A stretch of 64,000 nt of DNA from Chitinophaga sp. CF418. Its GTDB lineage: Bacteria > Bacteroidota > Bacteroidia > Chitinophagales > Chitinophagaceae. The DNA lies in contig NZ_FRCN01000006.1 in NCBI RefSeq assembly GCF_900142925.1, forward strand, positions 124,001 through 188,000, in the 5' to 3' direction. Positions 32,042-41,361 of this stretch are shown here, piece after piece. Numbering within the stretch: position 1 is the stretch's first letter; each line of letters starts with the position of its first letter. The notes under the pieces were generated by a model. That model searched no databases and was not told the origin of the DNA. It saw only the letters and a list, made by a program, of their open reading frames with translations. Both the position numbers and the translations under genes were made by a program.

Positions 32042-35000
32042 ATGAAAGTAACCGGTATCCTTTTATTAATTCTTTTAAGTATCGTGGGGAGTTTACGGGC
32101 ACAGAACAGGCCCGCCAATACAAGCAGACCTGCCGCTATTCCGGCAACGCCGCCGGCTCCTTATACAACCACAATGGTCAATTCGATCCGTACCTGGACG
32201 CCTTCCATGCCCGTGTCTGAAAGTGCGGTGGTCATATCTGCCACCAGAACTGTGACGGAGGTCAGGCAGGAAACCCAATATTTCGACGGTCTGGGACGCT
32301 TATTACAGACAGTTGAAAAGGGCGCCAGTCCGGGAGGAAGGGATCTGGTTACCCCGGTGGATTATGACGCTTTTGGAAGGGAGGTATATAAATACCTGCC
32401 TTATGTACCGAAAACAGGAAGTGTCAATGATGGCCTTTTTAAGACGGCGCCATTTATCGGCCAGCGAGCCTTTTACAAAGACAGTACTTTGGCGCCGGGA
32501 ACAGGTAGCGACAGTATTTACTACACGCAAACAGCATACGAAGCATCCCCTTTAAACCGGGTATTACAGACCTGGGCGCCGGGGAACAGCTGGGCAAAAG
32601 AGGGCGGCAATCATCCTGTAAAGCAGCAATACCAGGTGAACGGAATAGCCGATTCCGTCAGACTTTGGGACGTACCGGTATCCTCGCTCATACCGGTCAG
32701 CAGCCGGATATATGGCAACGGAGAATTACTGAAGGAAGTTGTCATCAATGAAGCGGGCACACAAACGGTGAGCTATAAAGACAAGGAAGAACACGTGGTA
32801 TTGAAAAAGACGCAGTTAGCCGCCGCACCAGGTACCGCACATACAGGTTGGCTTTGCACTTACTACGTCTATGACGGCATGGGAGATCTGCGGTTTATAA
32901 TACCGCCTAAAGCGGTAGATGCCATCCGTAGTAACTGGGCGATATCTGCTGATATAGCCAGGGAATTATGTTTCTGCTACCGTTACGACAAACGCAACCG
33001 GATGATCGTACAGAAAGTGCCTGGGGCTGACAGCACAGAAATGATATATGATGCACGGGACAGGTTGATAGGCAAGCGGGATGGTATTCTGAAGGGGCTG
33101 GGCATGTGGCATGGCACCTATTACGACCAGCTGGACCGGGAGCAAAAGACGGCCTTGTTCTACGACGCCAGGAGCCGGGAGGCCTTGCAGGCTGCCATTA
33201 ACCAGGCCGGGTTCGATCCGTCGAATGCCTTCCCATTTATTGATTCCTCCGCCTTGCGGATATTGACAAATACCTACTACGACAACTATAACTTCCCCGG
33301 GAGGCAAACTTATATCACGACCGACATCACAAAGGTGCAGGCAGGAGCCAATCAATATGCCGAAGTATTACCAGCGACGGCCAGTACCATGACCAGGGGA
33401 CTGATAACAGGTAAACGTTACCGTATCGAAGCCATGGAGCAGTTCAATACAACGACGATCTACTACAACGACAAAGGACGGGTGATCCAGACCATTGCAG
33501 ACAATATGCCTGGTGGCCGGGATATTACCAACACCCTCTACGATTTCAGCGGCAAAGTGTTGAGCACTTACCTGAAACACACCAATCCACACAGCACATT
33601 AATACCGCAGACGACAATACTCACGCAGTTCGACTATGACGCTATGGGCAGGATTGACACCATTAAAAAACGGCTCAATGACAATCCTGCCTTGCAGCGC
33701 ACAATAGCTGTCAACACCTACGACGAACTCGGAAGACTGAAAACAAAGCGCCTGGACGTCACCGGAACTGCCACCCAATTAGAATTGCTGCAGTATGAAT
33801 ATAATATTCGTGGCTGGCTAAGATCAATCAATAAACAGTTTATCAGTACTCCCAATGCCAGCACCAATTGGTTTGGACAGGAATACTGTTACGATTATGG
33901 ATTTGATAGTATTGATTACGCCGGAAATATCGCCGGCATCAAATGGAAAAGTATATCGGACGGTATTCCCCGCGCCTACGGCTATGATTACGACAAGGCA
34001 GACAGACTAACCCGCGCTGATTTCACCGAACAACTGAGCGGTAGTGCCGCCTGGACGAACACAAAATCAGACTTCTCCGTAAGCGGATTAGCCTATGACC
34101 CTGGTGGCAACCTTTTATCAATGAAACAGACAGGACTAAACGGTCCTGTCATTCAAACAATAGACAGTTTGAAATACGGATATTTCGCGAACAGTAATCG
34201 GCTTAGTTATGTAACTGATAAAAAGAATAGTCCTTCCAGCACATTAGGCGACTTTAAAGAAGCAGACAACCGCGAAGTGCAGGATTACTGGTATGACCCG
34301 AACGGTAATATAGCGAAGGATAAGAACAAGGCCATAGATACCATCTATTATAACCACCAGCAATTGCCTGCCATTCTTTATGCAAAGAACAAACAGGCAT
34401 CCATTTACTATCTCTATGCAGGAGGCAGCGGTGAGCGGTTGGCAAAAATGGTATCAGATGGCAGCGTTCAACTCCAACTATTTCGTACAACCCATTACAT
34501 TAATGGATTCCAGTATGAACAGGATAGCTTACAATTTATTTCTCATGAAGAGGGCAGAATCCGGCCCATATACAAAACAGGACAGCCGGTAAGTTATGCT
34601 TTTGATTATTTCATAAAAGATCAACTGGGCAATGTCCGCATGGTACTGAGCAGCCAGAAAGACACCGCCATTTATGCTGCAACAATGGAAACAGCTATGG
34701 CCGGGGTCGAAAATGCCCTGTTCAGTAACATTGACAATACACGCACATCCAAACCGGCAAATTACCCAACAGACGCCACCACCAATCCCAACGCCTACGT
34801 AGCAAGGCTCAATGCCATAAACGGGCAAAAAATCGGCCCCTCACTGGTCTTAAGGGTAATGGCAGGCGACAGCATCCAAATAGGAGTGAGGGCCTTATAC
34901 AAGCACGCAGGAGCCGCTACCTCCAGTACCACCGTATCGGCGATGGTATCAGCCATTCTGGATGCCTTCAGCGGCGGGGGAGCTATAGACGGTATCCACC

Positions 35001-36283
35001 AGTCCACCGGTAGCGTCTCACCCGTATACACGTTGAACAACAACACATATAACCAATTAAAAACGAAAGATGCCTCTCAGAACCAGCCGGACAAGCCCAA
35101 AGCATATCTCAGCTACGTATTATTCGACGATCAGTTTAACCTGGTAGACGACAACTCCGGCATGCGCCAGGTAAGCGGAGCCCTGGATGCCTTACAGACC
35201 CTGGCAGTACAAAAGATGCGGATAAAGAAGACGGGCTTTATTTACATATACACCAGTAACGAAAGCGGGCAGGATGTATTCTTTGACAACCTGGTAGTCA
35301 CCCACAACGGAGGCGCATTGCTCGAAGAGACCCACTATTATCCTTTCGGCCTGACGATGGCCGGCATCAGCAGAAATGCCCTAAAAGGAAAACTGTATCC
35401 TGAGAACGGCAAAAGATACAACGGTATCGACTTCAGCCAGGACCTTGACCTCTATCAATACGACGCATTCTACCGCACCCTGGATCCTCAAATTGGAAGA
35501 TGGAGACAGATCGATCCAAAGATTGACAACATGGAATCCTGGTCGCCGTACGTATCTAACTTTGACAATCCCGTCAGGTACAGCGATCCCTTAGGCGACT
35601 GGCCTGGTCCCGGGGACGGTCTCTTTACGCGATTACTCAACTTTGCCGCCAATGCCAAAGACAATTTCAGCAGGAACACCACCCAACAAAAGAATTTCAT
35701 CCGTGAAAAAGTACAGCAAGGAATCAATAATTTCAAGGATCGTATCGCCACCGGAACAACAACGCCTCAATTACTTTTCGATGAGTTTCGCAAAAATCCT
35801 CTGGGCGCCGCAACTGGCATTGGTGGTCTGGAAGTAAAACTCACTACTGTTGCGGCTAAGGAGTTTGCGCTTAGTTCAAAAGCAGCAGAAGCGGGCGCTA
35901 AGACTGCGGAAGGATTTGAGGTAACGGCGCAAATGAAAGCGAAGCTGGATGGTGCAGGGCGTGCGGCGGAGTATGGGGAGGGATGGGCGACCGGTAGTTT
36001 AAAGGACGCAATAGAGAAGTTTGCTCCTGGTGCAGAAGGCGTTTTAAATAAGAATGGCACGAAAACAATGTATCGAAACAATGAGACTGGGATTCAGGTA
36101 GTGGAGGATAATAAAGGTAATTACTTTCGAATAGAAAATACAAATTTAAGCTGGGATAGACGGTATTTGGATTTAGATGGTACGATTCCCAACAACAAAG
36201 TTATTAATGGAAAACAAAAGGGTAGAAGTAAACCCGAGTATCAAAACGTCACGCACTTCAAAAATACAGATTTGATGAGATAA
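32042..36283 (+). CDS. RHS-repeat polymorphic toxin protein
   Basis: A 1413-residue secreted protein. A signal peptide (1-21, ending SLRAQ) is followed by the Bacteroidota-type RHS N-terminal region (QETQYFDGLGRLLQTV, VDYDAFGREVYKYLP) and many YD repeats such as YDARDRLIGKRDG and YDELGRLKTKRLD. The RHS-associated core ends near 1147-1186 with DPQIGRWRQIDP and NPVRYSDPLGD. Beyond it lies a variable C-terminus of about 225 residues; its last 80 (NETGIQVVEDNKGNYFRIEN...RYLDLDGTIPNN...EYQNVTHFKN) look like a small compact toxin domain that I cannot assign. RHS shells enclose and release such toxins to attack rivals. Longer starts at 32015 and 32027 would bury the signal peptide. Two immunity-like genes follow. 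Confidence 0.88.
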   Translation: MKVTGILLLILLSIVGSLRAQNRPANTSRPAAIPATPPAPYTTTMVNSIRTWTPSMPVSESAVVISATRTVTEVRQETQYFDGLGRLLQTVEKGASPGGRDLVTPVDYDAFGREVYKYLPYVPKTGSVNDGLFKTAPFIGQRAFYKDSTLAPGTGSDSIYYTQTAYEASPLNRVLQTWAPGNSWAKEGGNHPVKQQYQVNGIADSVRLWDVPVSSLIPVSSRIYGNGELLKEVVINEAGTQTVSYKDKEEHVVLKKTQLAAAPGTAHTGWLCTYYVYDGMGDLRFIIPPKAVDAIRSNWAISADIARELCFCYRYDKRNRMIVQKVPGADSTEMIYDARDRLIGKRDGILKGLGMWHGTYYDQLDREQKTALFYDARSREALQAAINQAGFDPSNAFPFIDSSALRILTNTYYDNYNFPGRQTYITTDITKVQAGANQYAEVLPATASTMTRGLITGKRYRIEAMEQFNTTTIYYNDKGRVIQTIADNMPGGRDITNTLYDFSGKVLSTYLKHTNPHSTLIPQTTILTQFDYDAMGRIDTIKKRLNDNPALQRTIAVNTYDELGRLKTKRLDVTGTATQLELLQYEYNIRGWLRSINKQFISTPNASTNWFGQEYCYDYGFDSIDYAGNIAGIKWKSISDGIPRAYGYDYDKADRLTRADFTEQLSGSAAWTNTKSDFSVSGLAYDPGGNLLSMKQTGLNGPVIQTIDSLKYGYFANSNRLSYVTDKKNSPSSTLGDFKEADNREVQDYWYDPNGNIAKDKNKAIDTIYYNHQQLPAILYAKNKQASIYYLYAGGSGERLAKMVSDGSVQLQLFRTTHYINGFQYEQDSLQFISHEEGRIRPIYKTGQPVSYAFDYFIKDQLGNVRMVLSSQKDTAIYAATMETAMAGVENALFSNIDNTRTSKPANYPTDATTNPNAYVARLNAINGQKIGPSLVLRVMAGDSIQIGVRALYKHAGAATSSTTVSAMVSAILDAFSGGGAIDGIHQSTGSVSPVYTLNNNTYNQLKTKDASQNQPDKPKAYLSYVLFDDQFNLVDDNSGMRQVSGALDALQTLAVQKMRIKKTGFIYIYTSNESGQDVFFDNLVVTHNGGALLEETHYYPFGLTMAGISRNALKGKLYPENGKRYNGIDFSQDLDLYQYDAFYRTLDPQIGRWRQIDPKIDNMESWSPYVSNFDNPVRYSDPLGDWPGPGDGLFTRLLNFAANAKDNFSRNTTQQKNFIREKVQQGINNFKDRIATGTTTPQLLFDEFRKNPLGAATGIGGLEVKLTTVAAKEFALSSKAAEAGAKTAEGFEVTAQMKAKLDGAGRAAEYGEGWATGSLKDAIEKFAPGAEGVLNKNGTKTMYRNNETGIQVVEDNKGNYFRIENTNLSWDRRYLDLDGTIPNNKVINGKQKGRSKPEYQNVTHFKNTDLMR

Positions 36284-36323
36284 GGACTTTAATGACAAAG
36301 CATAAAAACATTCATTTAATAAT

Positions 36324-36671
36324 ATGACAAATATGGTAGCAAGAAAAACTGTAACTGTGCCTAAGGACAAGGATGCAGAAAACGCATTAGACTATGATGA
36401 AGCAACGCCAGACCAACTGCTTGAGGTGTTATTAACAGATGAAGAATTCGATGAATTGTGGGCGGCTGGTGTTTTTGACATTATGAATGAAATAACTGGG
36501 GCTATGATTGACTATTTCGAGTCCGCAGAAATAGTAGAGAAGGAAAAATTGGAAAAGGTACTGGAGAGCGACGCTTTTACAAAGGATGCAGTTGTAGACA
36601 AACTCGCACAAATCAAAGTCCTTTTCGAAGAAGCCCTTGAGCGTGGCACTGGCGTCTATTTCTTTTTCTAA
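36324..36671 (+). CDS. Putative RHS immunity protein, copy 1
   Basis: A 115-residue very acidic protein 40 bases after the toxin gene, the usual place for the cognate immunity gene. It reads VPKDKDAENALDYDEATPDQ, then helices ending EALERGTGVYFFF. It is paralogous to the next gene along its whole length, with 261 bp of DNA from its last 18 codons onward shared almost without change. The acidic charge fits binding to a basic nuclease toxin. The Met at 36333 aligns better with the paralog's start. No named immunity family was recognised, so the role is inferred from position. Confidence 0.65.
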   Translation: MTNMVARKTVTVPKDKDAENALDYDEATPDQLLEVLLTDEEFDELWAAGVFDIMNEITGAMIDYFESAEIVEKEKLEKVLESDAFTKDAVVDKLAQIKVLFEEALERGTGVYFFF

Positions 36672-36876
36672 AAATTTGGGCGACGTGAAAGCCGGAAGAA
36701 CTCATAAGTAGCGGACGGTTTGAGGTGGAGACTGCGGGCCTTAGCCCCTTGGAGAGCTTGATACGATTGACAGGGGTTAAATAAGCCATTCCCAAGCCCC
36801 TACGCTTGACAAAGCTCAATCGTAAGTCTCGGAAAAGGGGGTACAGCCCGCGGTCCCATCTCAAACCGCGAGCTAC
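36616..36876 (+). repeat. Immunity-cassette repeat with long hairpin, copy A
   Basis: The block runs from the last codons of immunity gene 1 through a 169-base imperfect hairpin at 36708-36876. Outer arms carry CGGTTTGAGGTGG and CCCATCTCAAACCG plus GCGGGCC and AGCCCGC, closed by GTAGC and GCTAC. Inner stems are TACGATTGA with TCAATCGTA and AGGGGTT with AAGCCCCT. Copy B lies 615-616 bases downstream. Confidence 0.85.
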
Positions 36877-36952
36877 GAAATAATTTGAGCAAACTTCCAA
36901 AGAGTTGCATAAAATATGAACAAGTTACTCGCTTCAACAATGCAGATTAAAA

Positions 36953-37288
36953 ATGAGAACAAGATTGATAGAAGTTCCTAAAGATAAAGAAGCTGAATAC
37001 GCATTAGACTATGATGAGGCAACACCAGGTCAGCTGATCCGCATTTTTTTAACTAGCCCTGAATTTGTGGAGTTGTGGAATGTCGGCTTTTTCGACGTTT
37101 TGAATGAGATGACTTTGGCCATGATTGATGATTTTGAGGACGCTGAGATTATAAAAAAAGAAGACTTAGAAAATGTGTTGAACAGTGATCTGTTTAACAT
37201 GCCCGTTTCCAACGATATTCTTGACCGGTTGAAAGTCCTTTTCCAGGAAGCCCTTGAACGTGGCACTGGCGTCTATTTCTTTTTCTAA
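36953..37288 (+). CDS. Putative RHS immunity protein, copy 2 (paralog)
   Basis: A 111-residue acidic protein similar to the previous one throughout: VPKDKEAEYALDYDEATPGQ, a central VLNEMTLAMIDDFEDAEI, and the same C-terminus EALERGTGVYFFF. The middle has diverged more than the ends. It probably arose by duplication of the gene together with its trailing hairpin element and could protect against a variant toxin from related strains. No toxin fragment lies between the two copies. Confidence 0.65.
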   Translation: MRTRLIEVPKDKEAEYALDYDEATPGQLIRIFLTSPEFVELWNVGFFDVLNEMTLAMIDDFEDAEIIKKEDLENVLNSDLFNMPVSNDILDRLKVLFQEALERGTGVYFFF

Positions 37289-37491
37289 AAATTTCGGCGA
37301 CGTGAAAGCCGGAAGAACGCATAAGTAGCGGACGGTTTGAGGTGGAGACTGCGGGCCTTAGCCCCTTGGAGAGCCTGATACGATTGACAGGGGTTAAATA
37401 AGCATTTCAAAGCCCCTACGCTTGACAAAGCTCAATCGCGCGTCTCGGAAAGGGGGTACAGCCCGCGGTCCCATCTCAAGCCGCGAGCTAC
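37232..37491 (+). repeat. Immunity-cassette repeat with long hairpin, copy B
   Basis: Near-identical to copy A. The hairpin runs 37325-37491 and starts and ends with the same GTAGC/GCTAC words. Differences fall mainly in loops or at positions that keep or weaken pairing slightly, for example AAGCCGCG for AAACCGCG in the right arm. Confidence 0.85.
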
Positions 37492-37722
37492 TTATTTAAT
37501 TCTCAGAAAAGCCACATTAAGATAAAACCAAGAGCTACGCGATAATTCGCGTAAGCTTCAACACCATCAAGCGCAAGCAAGCCACGAGTTATACAAACAC
37601 CTTTTAAGGGAAACCTACTCCAACAAAGCTAATACTTTGAAAAGTGCAACCTACCCATAACCCCCAAGCGTCAACGACACAACACCGAAGCCGCCGGTTT
37701 GATTCTTACAACCTTCTATAGT
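37492..37722. other. Gene-free stretch with a third element remnant
   Basis: GAGCTACGCGATAATT at 37532 and the following GTAAGCTTC resemble the sequence that follows the hairpin in copy A (GAGCTACGAAATAATT...AAACTTC). An internal palindrome ACGCGA-TAAT-TCGCGT lies at 37537-37552. This looks like the edge of a further, deleted cassette. Nothing else is visible up to the ModE-like palindrome. Confidence 0.4.
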
Positions 37723-37746
37723 CGTTATTTTTTTATGTAAATAACG
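37723..37746. promoter_or_regulatory. ModE-box-like palindrome upstream of the molybdenum hydroxylase operon
   Basis: Arms CGTTATTTT and TAAATAACG with a six-base spacer, 24 bp in all, have the same 9-6-9 layout and outer CGTTAT/ATAACG as the site at 44649. The centre lies about 110 bases before the predicted transcription start of the operon, a place suited to activation. Confidence 0.6.
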
Positions 37747-37808
37747 CCCACCTCCCCATCACTCAGATGAAACTTTGAAATTTATACTTATCTGTTTGAA
37801 TATTGCAA

Positions 37809-37838
37809 TTTGTATTCCCGCCCTTCGAACTAAATTTG
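37809..37838 (+). promoter_or_regulatory. Promoter of the molybdenum hydroxylase operon
   Basis: TTTG at 37809-37812, an 18-base spacer and TAAATTTG at 37831-37838 fit the Bacteroidota consensus well. Transcription would start near 37845, giving a leader of about 165 bases before the ATG at 38009. Confidence 0.55.
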
Positions 37839-37844
37839 CTTTTA

Positions 37845-38008
37845 AACGTTAACGATTCAGGAAGCAAAGGTCAAATTTGATATTGGATAACCCATTGAGG
37901 TAGCTACGGCGAGACAGTGCGCCGTAAACCGGGGTTCCCCTACTATCAATAGTCCCCTGCCGCAAGTCAACCTATTTAGATCTATTATTTACAGAAAAGC
38001 AATTCTTT
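37845..38008 (+). promoter_or_regulatory. Structured 5' leader of the molybdenum hydroxylase operon
   Basis: The leader holds a perfect stem TACGGCG/CGCCGTA (37905-37926) with loop AGACAGTG, followed by GGGGTTCCCC and a second CCCC at 37954 around ACTA/TAGT, which allow competing pairings. A palindrome TCAAATTTGA is at 37871-37880. It does not match a riboswitch class I know. Confidence 0.3.
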
Positions 38009-38482
38009 ATGGTTAAGCTAAAGATCAACCAGAAAGAGTACTCAGTGGACGCCAGTCCTGATATGCCTTTGTTATGGGCAATAAGGGATGTAGTCGGATT
38101 AACTGGTACCAAATTCGGTTGCGGTATGGCGCAGTGTGGCGCATGTACCGTTCATTTGGATGGAGAAGCGGTACGTTCATGTGTTACATTGGTGTCGCGG
38201 GCCGTTGGGAAGGAAATAGTAACTATTGAAGGATTATCTGCTGATCCGGACAACTACCTGCAGAAAGCATGGATAGAGCTGGACGTACCACAATGCGGTT
38301 ATTGCCAGTCCGGTCAGATCATGTCTGCAGCGGTGTTGTTGAGGGAAAACCCAAATCCAACAGATGAAGACATAGACAGTGCAATGTCCGGGAATATCTG
38401 TCGCTGCGGCACATATCCCCGTATCAGAAAGGCCATTCACCTGGCCGCAAAAATGCAGCGGGAAGGAGGTAATAACAAATGA
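38009..38482 (+). CDS. 2Fe-2S subunit of a molybdenum hydroxylase (isoquinoline oxidoreductase/aldehyde oxidase type)
   Basis: A 157-residue iron-sulfur subunit. The plant-ferredoxin cluster is held by [16 protein letters not shown] and a later Cys in RSCVTL; the second cluster by [10 protein letters not shown] and the closing [10 protein letters not shown]. This is the electron-transfer partner in xanthine oxidase-family enzymes of the IorA/AldA kind. It passes electrons from the molybdenum site to an acceptor, here likely the downstream cytochrome. No FAD subunit is present in the operon, as expected for this group. Its stop overlaps the next start (ATGA). Confidence 0.93.
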   Translation: MVKLKINQKEYSVDASPDMPLLWAIRDVVGLTGTKFGCGMAQCGACTVHLDGEAVRSCVTLVSRAVGKEIVTIEGLSADPDNYLQKAWIELDVPQCGYCQSGQIMSAAVLLRENPNPTDEDIDSAMSGNICRCGTYPRIRKAIHLAAKMQREGGNNK

Positions 38483-40662
38483 GCACAACATTGAACGCCA
38501 GCAGGCGTAATTTCCTGAAAACCGGTGCTGTACTGACCAGCGGACTGCTGATCTCATTCACAGTTCCCGGCGCAAAGAAACTCGGAGGAGCCACACCTGC
38601 AGTGCTGGGCCCACAGAGTGGCGCAGCATTCGCTCCTAACGCATATCTGAATATAACAGCGGATAATGAAATACTGGTATACCTGGCACATGCTGAAATG
38701 GGGCAGGGTATCTGGACGACATTATCTATGATGATAGCAGAAGAACTGGATGTGGATGTCAATAAGATGGTGGTACAGCATGGAGATGCGTGGACGCCTT
38801 ATAATCATACCATGTTCGGGATCCAGATCACCGGAGGTTCCAGCACTACCTGGTCTGAATTTGACAGATACCGCAAGGCCGGCGCAACCGCCAGAGCTTT
38901 GCTGGTGCAGGCAGCCGCGCAGAAATTTGGCGTGAACCCGGCCGACTGTAAGACAGAAAATGGCGTGGTAACAGCAGGCGATAAGAGCGCTACTTACGGA
39001 GAACTGGCCACTGCAGCAGCAGCATTGCCAGCTCCGGGTGATATGCCGCTGAAAGATCCGAAGAGCTGGAAGTATATCGGCAAGGGCGTAAAACGCCTGG
39101 ATACGCCCGCTAAAATAAACGGTACTGCAAAATTCGGGATGGATATGCAGTTTCCGGGCATGTTGACAGCAGTTGTGTTACACGCACCTGTTTTTGGCGC
39201 GAAGGTGAAAACCGTGGACTCCGCAAAGGCGAAAGCGATAGCAGGCGTACGTCAGGTAGTACAGATCCCCAGCGGGGTAGCTGTATTGGCCGACAACTAC
39301 TGGGCTGCAAAGAAAGGCCGGGCAGCGCTGAAAGTGGACTGGGACCTGGGATCAGGTGTGAAAGTGGATTCAGTAGCGATGCTGGCTGAGTACAAACAAC
39401 TGGCGCAGAAACCTGGAACCCAGGCCGGTAAAGCCGGGGATGTAGACAGCGCCATGTCGAAAGCGGTGAAGACTGTGGAGGCAGAATATGTATTCCCTTA
39501 CCTGGCACATTCGCCTATGGAGCCTTTGAATGTGACCATCCAGCTGAAAGATGGTAAATGTGAGATATGGACCGGTACGCAGATGCCAGGTCTGGATCAG
39601 GGAGCAGCAGCCAAAATATTGGGATTGAAGCCTGAACAGATAAGAGTGAATACAGTTTTCCTGGGCGGTGGATTTGGTAGAAGGGCAACGCCCTCCTCTG
39701 ACTTCGTAGGAGAAGCTGCCGAGATCGTCAAAGCCAGTGGTAAGCCATTGGTGAAGATGGTATGGTCACGTGAAGATGACGTAAAAGGCGGTTATTACCG
39801 CCCGATGTTCCTGCACAAGATAACTGCCGGCCTGAATGCTCAGGGGCTGCCAATAGCCTGGAAACACACCATTGTGGGCCAGTCTATTATGGAAGGGACA
39901 CTCTTCGCGGGAATGATCAAGGATGGCATCGATGGTTCCTCCGTAGAAGGTGTCGTTGATTCCCCTTATATGGAAGCCATCCCCGACCGCCTGGTGACAT
40001 TGCATTCTCCCAAGAATGAAGTACCGGTATTGTGGTGGCGTTCCGTAGGACATACACACACCGCTATGGCGATGGAGGCAATGATCGATGAACTGGCGCA
40101 TGCCGCGGGCAAAGATCCGCTGGCTTACCGTCAGGAATTGCTGAAGTCCAGCCCGCGACATCTGGCGGCACTGAACCTGGCAGCTGAAAAAGCTGGCTGG
40201 GGTAAGCCACTGCCTGCCGGACGATTCAGAGGTATAGCAGTACATGAATCCTTCCTCAGTTTTGTGGCGCATGTAGCGGAGATCTCCCTGAATGAAGACG
40301 GCACGATCAAAGTACACCGTGTAGTAAGCGCTATTGACTGTGGTCTGGCGGTGAACCCTGACGGCGTGAAAGCCCAGATCGAAAGCGGTATTAATTTCGG
40401 GGTAGCCGCAGCACTACATGGAGAGATCACCCTGGAAAACGGGCGTGTAAAACAAGGTAATTTTAATGATTACGTGGTAGCCAGGATGTTTGACACCCCG
40501 GCGGATATAGAAGTGCATATCGTGGAAAGCACCAATAAAATGGGTGGCGTGGGTGAACCCGGCGTGCCACCGGTGGCGCCGGCTATCGCGAATGCTTACT
40601 TCGCCGCTACAGGCAAACGCCTGAGACAGATGCCTTTCAATAAGGCAAATCTGTTGGCATAA
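38479..40662 (+). CDS. Molybdopterin-binding large subunit of a molybdenum hydroxylase (IorB type)
   Basis: A 727-residue catalytic subunit with a twin-arginine-type leader ([12 protein letters not shown]), which implies export of the folded, cofactor-loaded complex to the periplasm. Molybdopterin-binding segments include [32 protein letters not shown] and the active-site Glu in [16 protein letters not shown]. Length fits isoquinoline 1-oxidoreductase beta subunits. The reaction would be hydroxylation of a heterocycle or oxidation of an aldehyde; the substrate is not known. Partners are the 2Fe-2S subunit before it and the cytochrome after it, with XdhC and cytidylyltransferase genes for cofactor maturation in the same operon. 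Confidence 0.93.
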   Translation: MSTTLNASRRNFLKTGAVLTSGLLISFTVPGAKKLGGATPAVLGPQSGAAFAPNAYLNITADNEILVYLAHAEMGQGIWTTLSMMIAEELDVDVNKMVVQHGDAWTPYNHTMFGIQITGGSSTTWSEFDRYRKAGATARALLVQAAAQKFGVNPADCKTENGVVTAGDKSATYGELATAAAALPAPGDMPLKDPKSWKYIGKGVKRLDTPAKINGTAKFGMDMQFPGMLTAVVLHAPVFGAKVKTVDSAKAKAIAGVRQVVQIPSGVAVLADNYWAAKKGRAALKVDWDLGSGVKVDSVAMLAEYKQLAQKPGTQAGKAGDVDSAMSKAVKTVEAEYVFPYLAHSPMEPLNVTIQLKDGKCEIWTGTQMPGLDQGAAAKILGLKPEQIRVNTVFLGGGFGRRATPSSDFVGEAAEIVKASGKPLVKMVWSREDDVKGGYYRPMFLHKITAGLNAQGLPIAWKHTIVGQSIMEGTLFAGMIKDGIDGSSVEGVVDSPYMEAIPDRLVTLHSPKNEVPVLWWRSVGHTHTAMAMEAMIDELAHAAGKDPLAYRQELLKSSPRHLAALNLAAEKAGWGKPLPAGRFRGIAVHESFLSFVAHVAEISLNEDGTIKVHRVVSAIDCGLAVNPDGVKAQIESGINFGVAAALHGEITLENGRVKQGNFNDYVVARMFDTPADIEVHIVESTNKMGGVGEPGVPPVAPAIANAYFAATGKRLRQMPFNKANLLA

Positions 40663-40700
40663 GGAGAGATATCCTGATTTTTTACACGTAATGAGATGTT

Positions 40701-41360
40701 ATGGCACAAACAACTAAAAACCAGTTTTTTAATACAAAGAAAGTTGTATATCTTCTGCTTGCAGCAACGGCAATTTCTTCGGTTGTAGTATCTTTCCGTA
40801 CGGATGCCTTCAATGGCGTACCTGCAGAAGATAAAACAACAGTTGCTAAGGCAGAAATGGCGGAGCCGGATAGTGTGATTTCGAAAAAGGCCTTTTTACA
40901 GGCTTATAAAGTGCTGATGCATCCCAGGTGTATGAACTGCCACCCGAAAGGCGACAGGCCGCTACAGGGCGACGATAGCCACGTACACACCATGAACGTA
41001 CAGCGTGGTACAGATGGTAAGGGGCTTTATGCAATGAAATGCTCCAACTGTCACCAGCCACAGAATACGCCGGGACTGCATATGCCTCCGGGCAATCCGA
41101 ACTGGCACCTGCCACCGGCTGATATGAAGATGGTGTTCCAGGGTAAAAAGCCGAGAGAGCTGGCAATGACCCTGCTGAATCAAAATCTGAATGGTCACAA
41201 AGACCATGAAGCCCTGATCGAGCACGTAAGCAAGGATTCACTGGTGGGTAGCGGATGGAACCCTGCAGAGGGTGTAGCCCACTTGCCTATGAGCCGTGCG
41301 GAATTTGTGAAACATTTTAAAACATGGCTGGATAAGGGCGCTTACTTGCCGGATAAATAA
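40701..41360 (+). CDS. Diheme c-type cytochrome subunit of the molybdenum hydroxylase
   Basis: A 219-residue protein with an N-terminal membrane anchor or signal (VVYLLLAATAISSVVVSF) and two heme c sites, CMNCHPKGD near 76 and CSNCHQPQN near 115. Proteins of this kind are annotated as isoquinoline 1-oxidoreductase subunit in Bacteroidota. It would take electrons from the 2Fe-2S subunit in the periplasm and hand them to the respiratory chain. It is 38 bases after the large subunit gene and one base before xdhC-like, so it is part of the operon. Confidence 0.85.
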   Translation: MAQTTKNQFFNTKKVVYLLLAATAISSVVVSFRTDAFNGVPAEDKTTVAKAEMAEPDSVISKKAFLQAYKVLMHPRCMNCHPKGDRPLQGDDSHVHTMNVQRGTDGKGLYAMKCSNCHQPQNTPGLHMPPGNPNWHLPPADMKMVFQGKKPRELAMTLLNQNLNGHKDHEALIEHVSKDSLVGSGWNPAEGVAHLPMSRAEFVKHFKTWLDKGAYLPDK

Positions 41361-41361
41361 G

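Noticed and set aside
32042..36283. Insertion sequence or transposon carrying the RHS locus
   Set aside because: No transposase gene, no terminal inverted repeats and no target duplication were found around the locus.
36613..36900. 95-codon minus-strand frame across the hairpin element
   Set aside because: It covers the immunity gene end and the palindromic DNA; the copy at the second cassette does not keep the frame in the same way, so it looks like a by-product of the repeat.
37845..38008. Known Moco riboswitch
   Set aside because: The conserved elements of that class as I know them are not present and it has not been linked to Bacteroidota; kept only as an unclassified structured leader.
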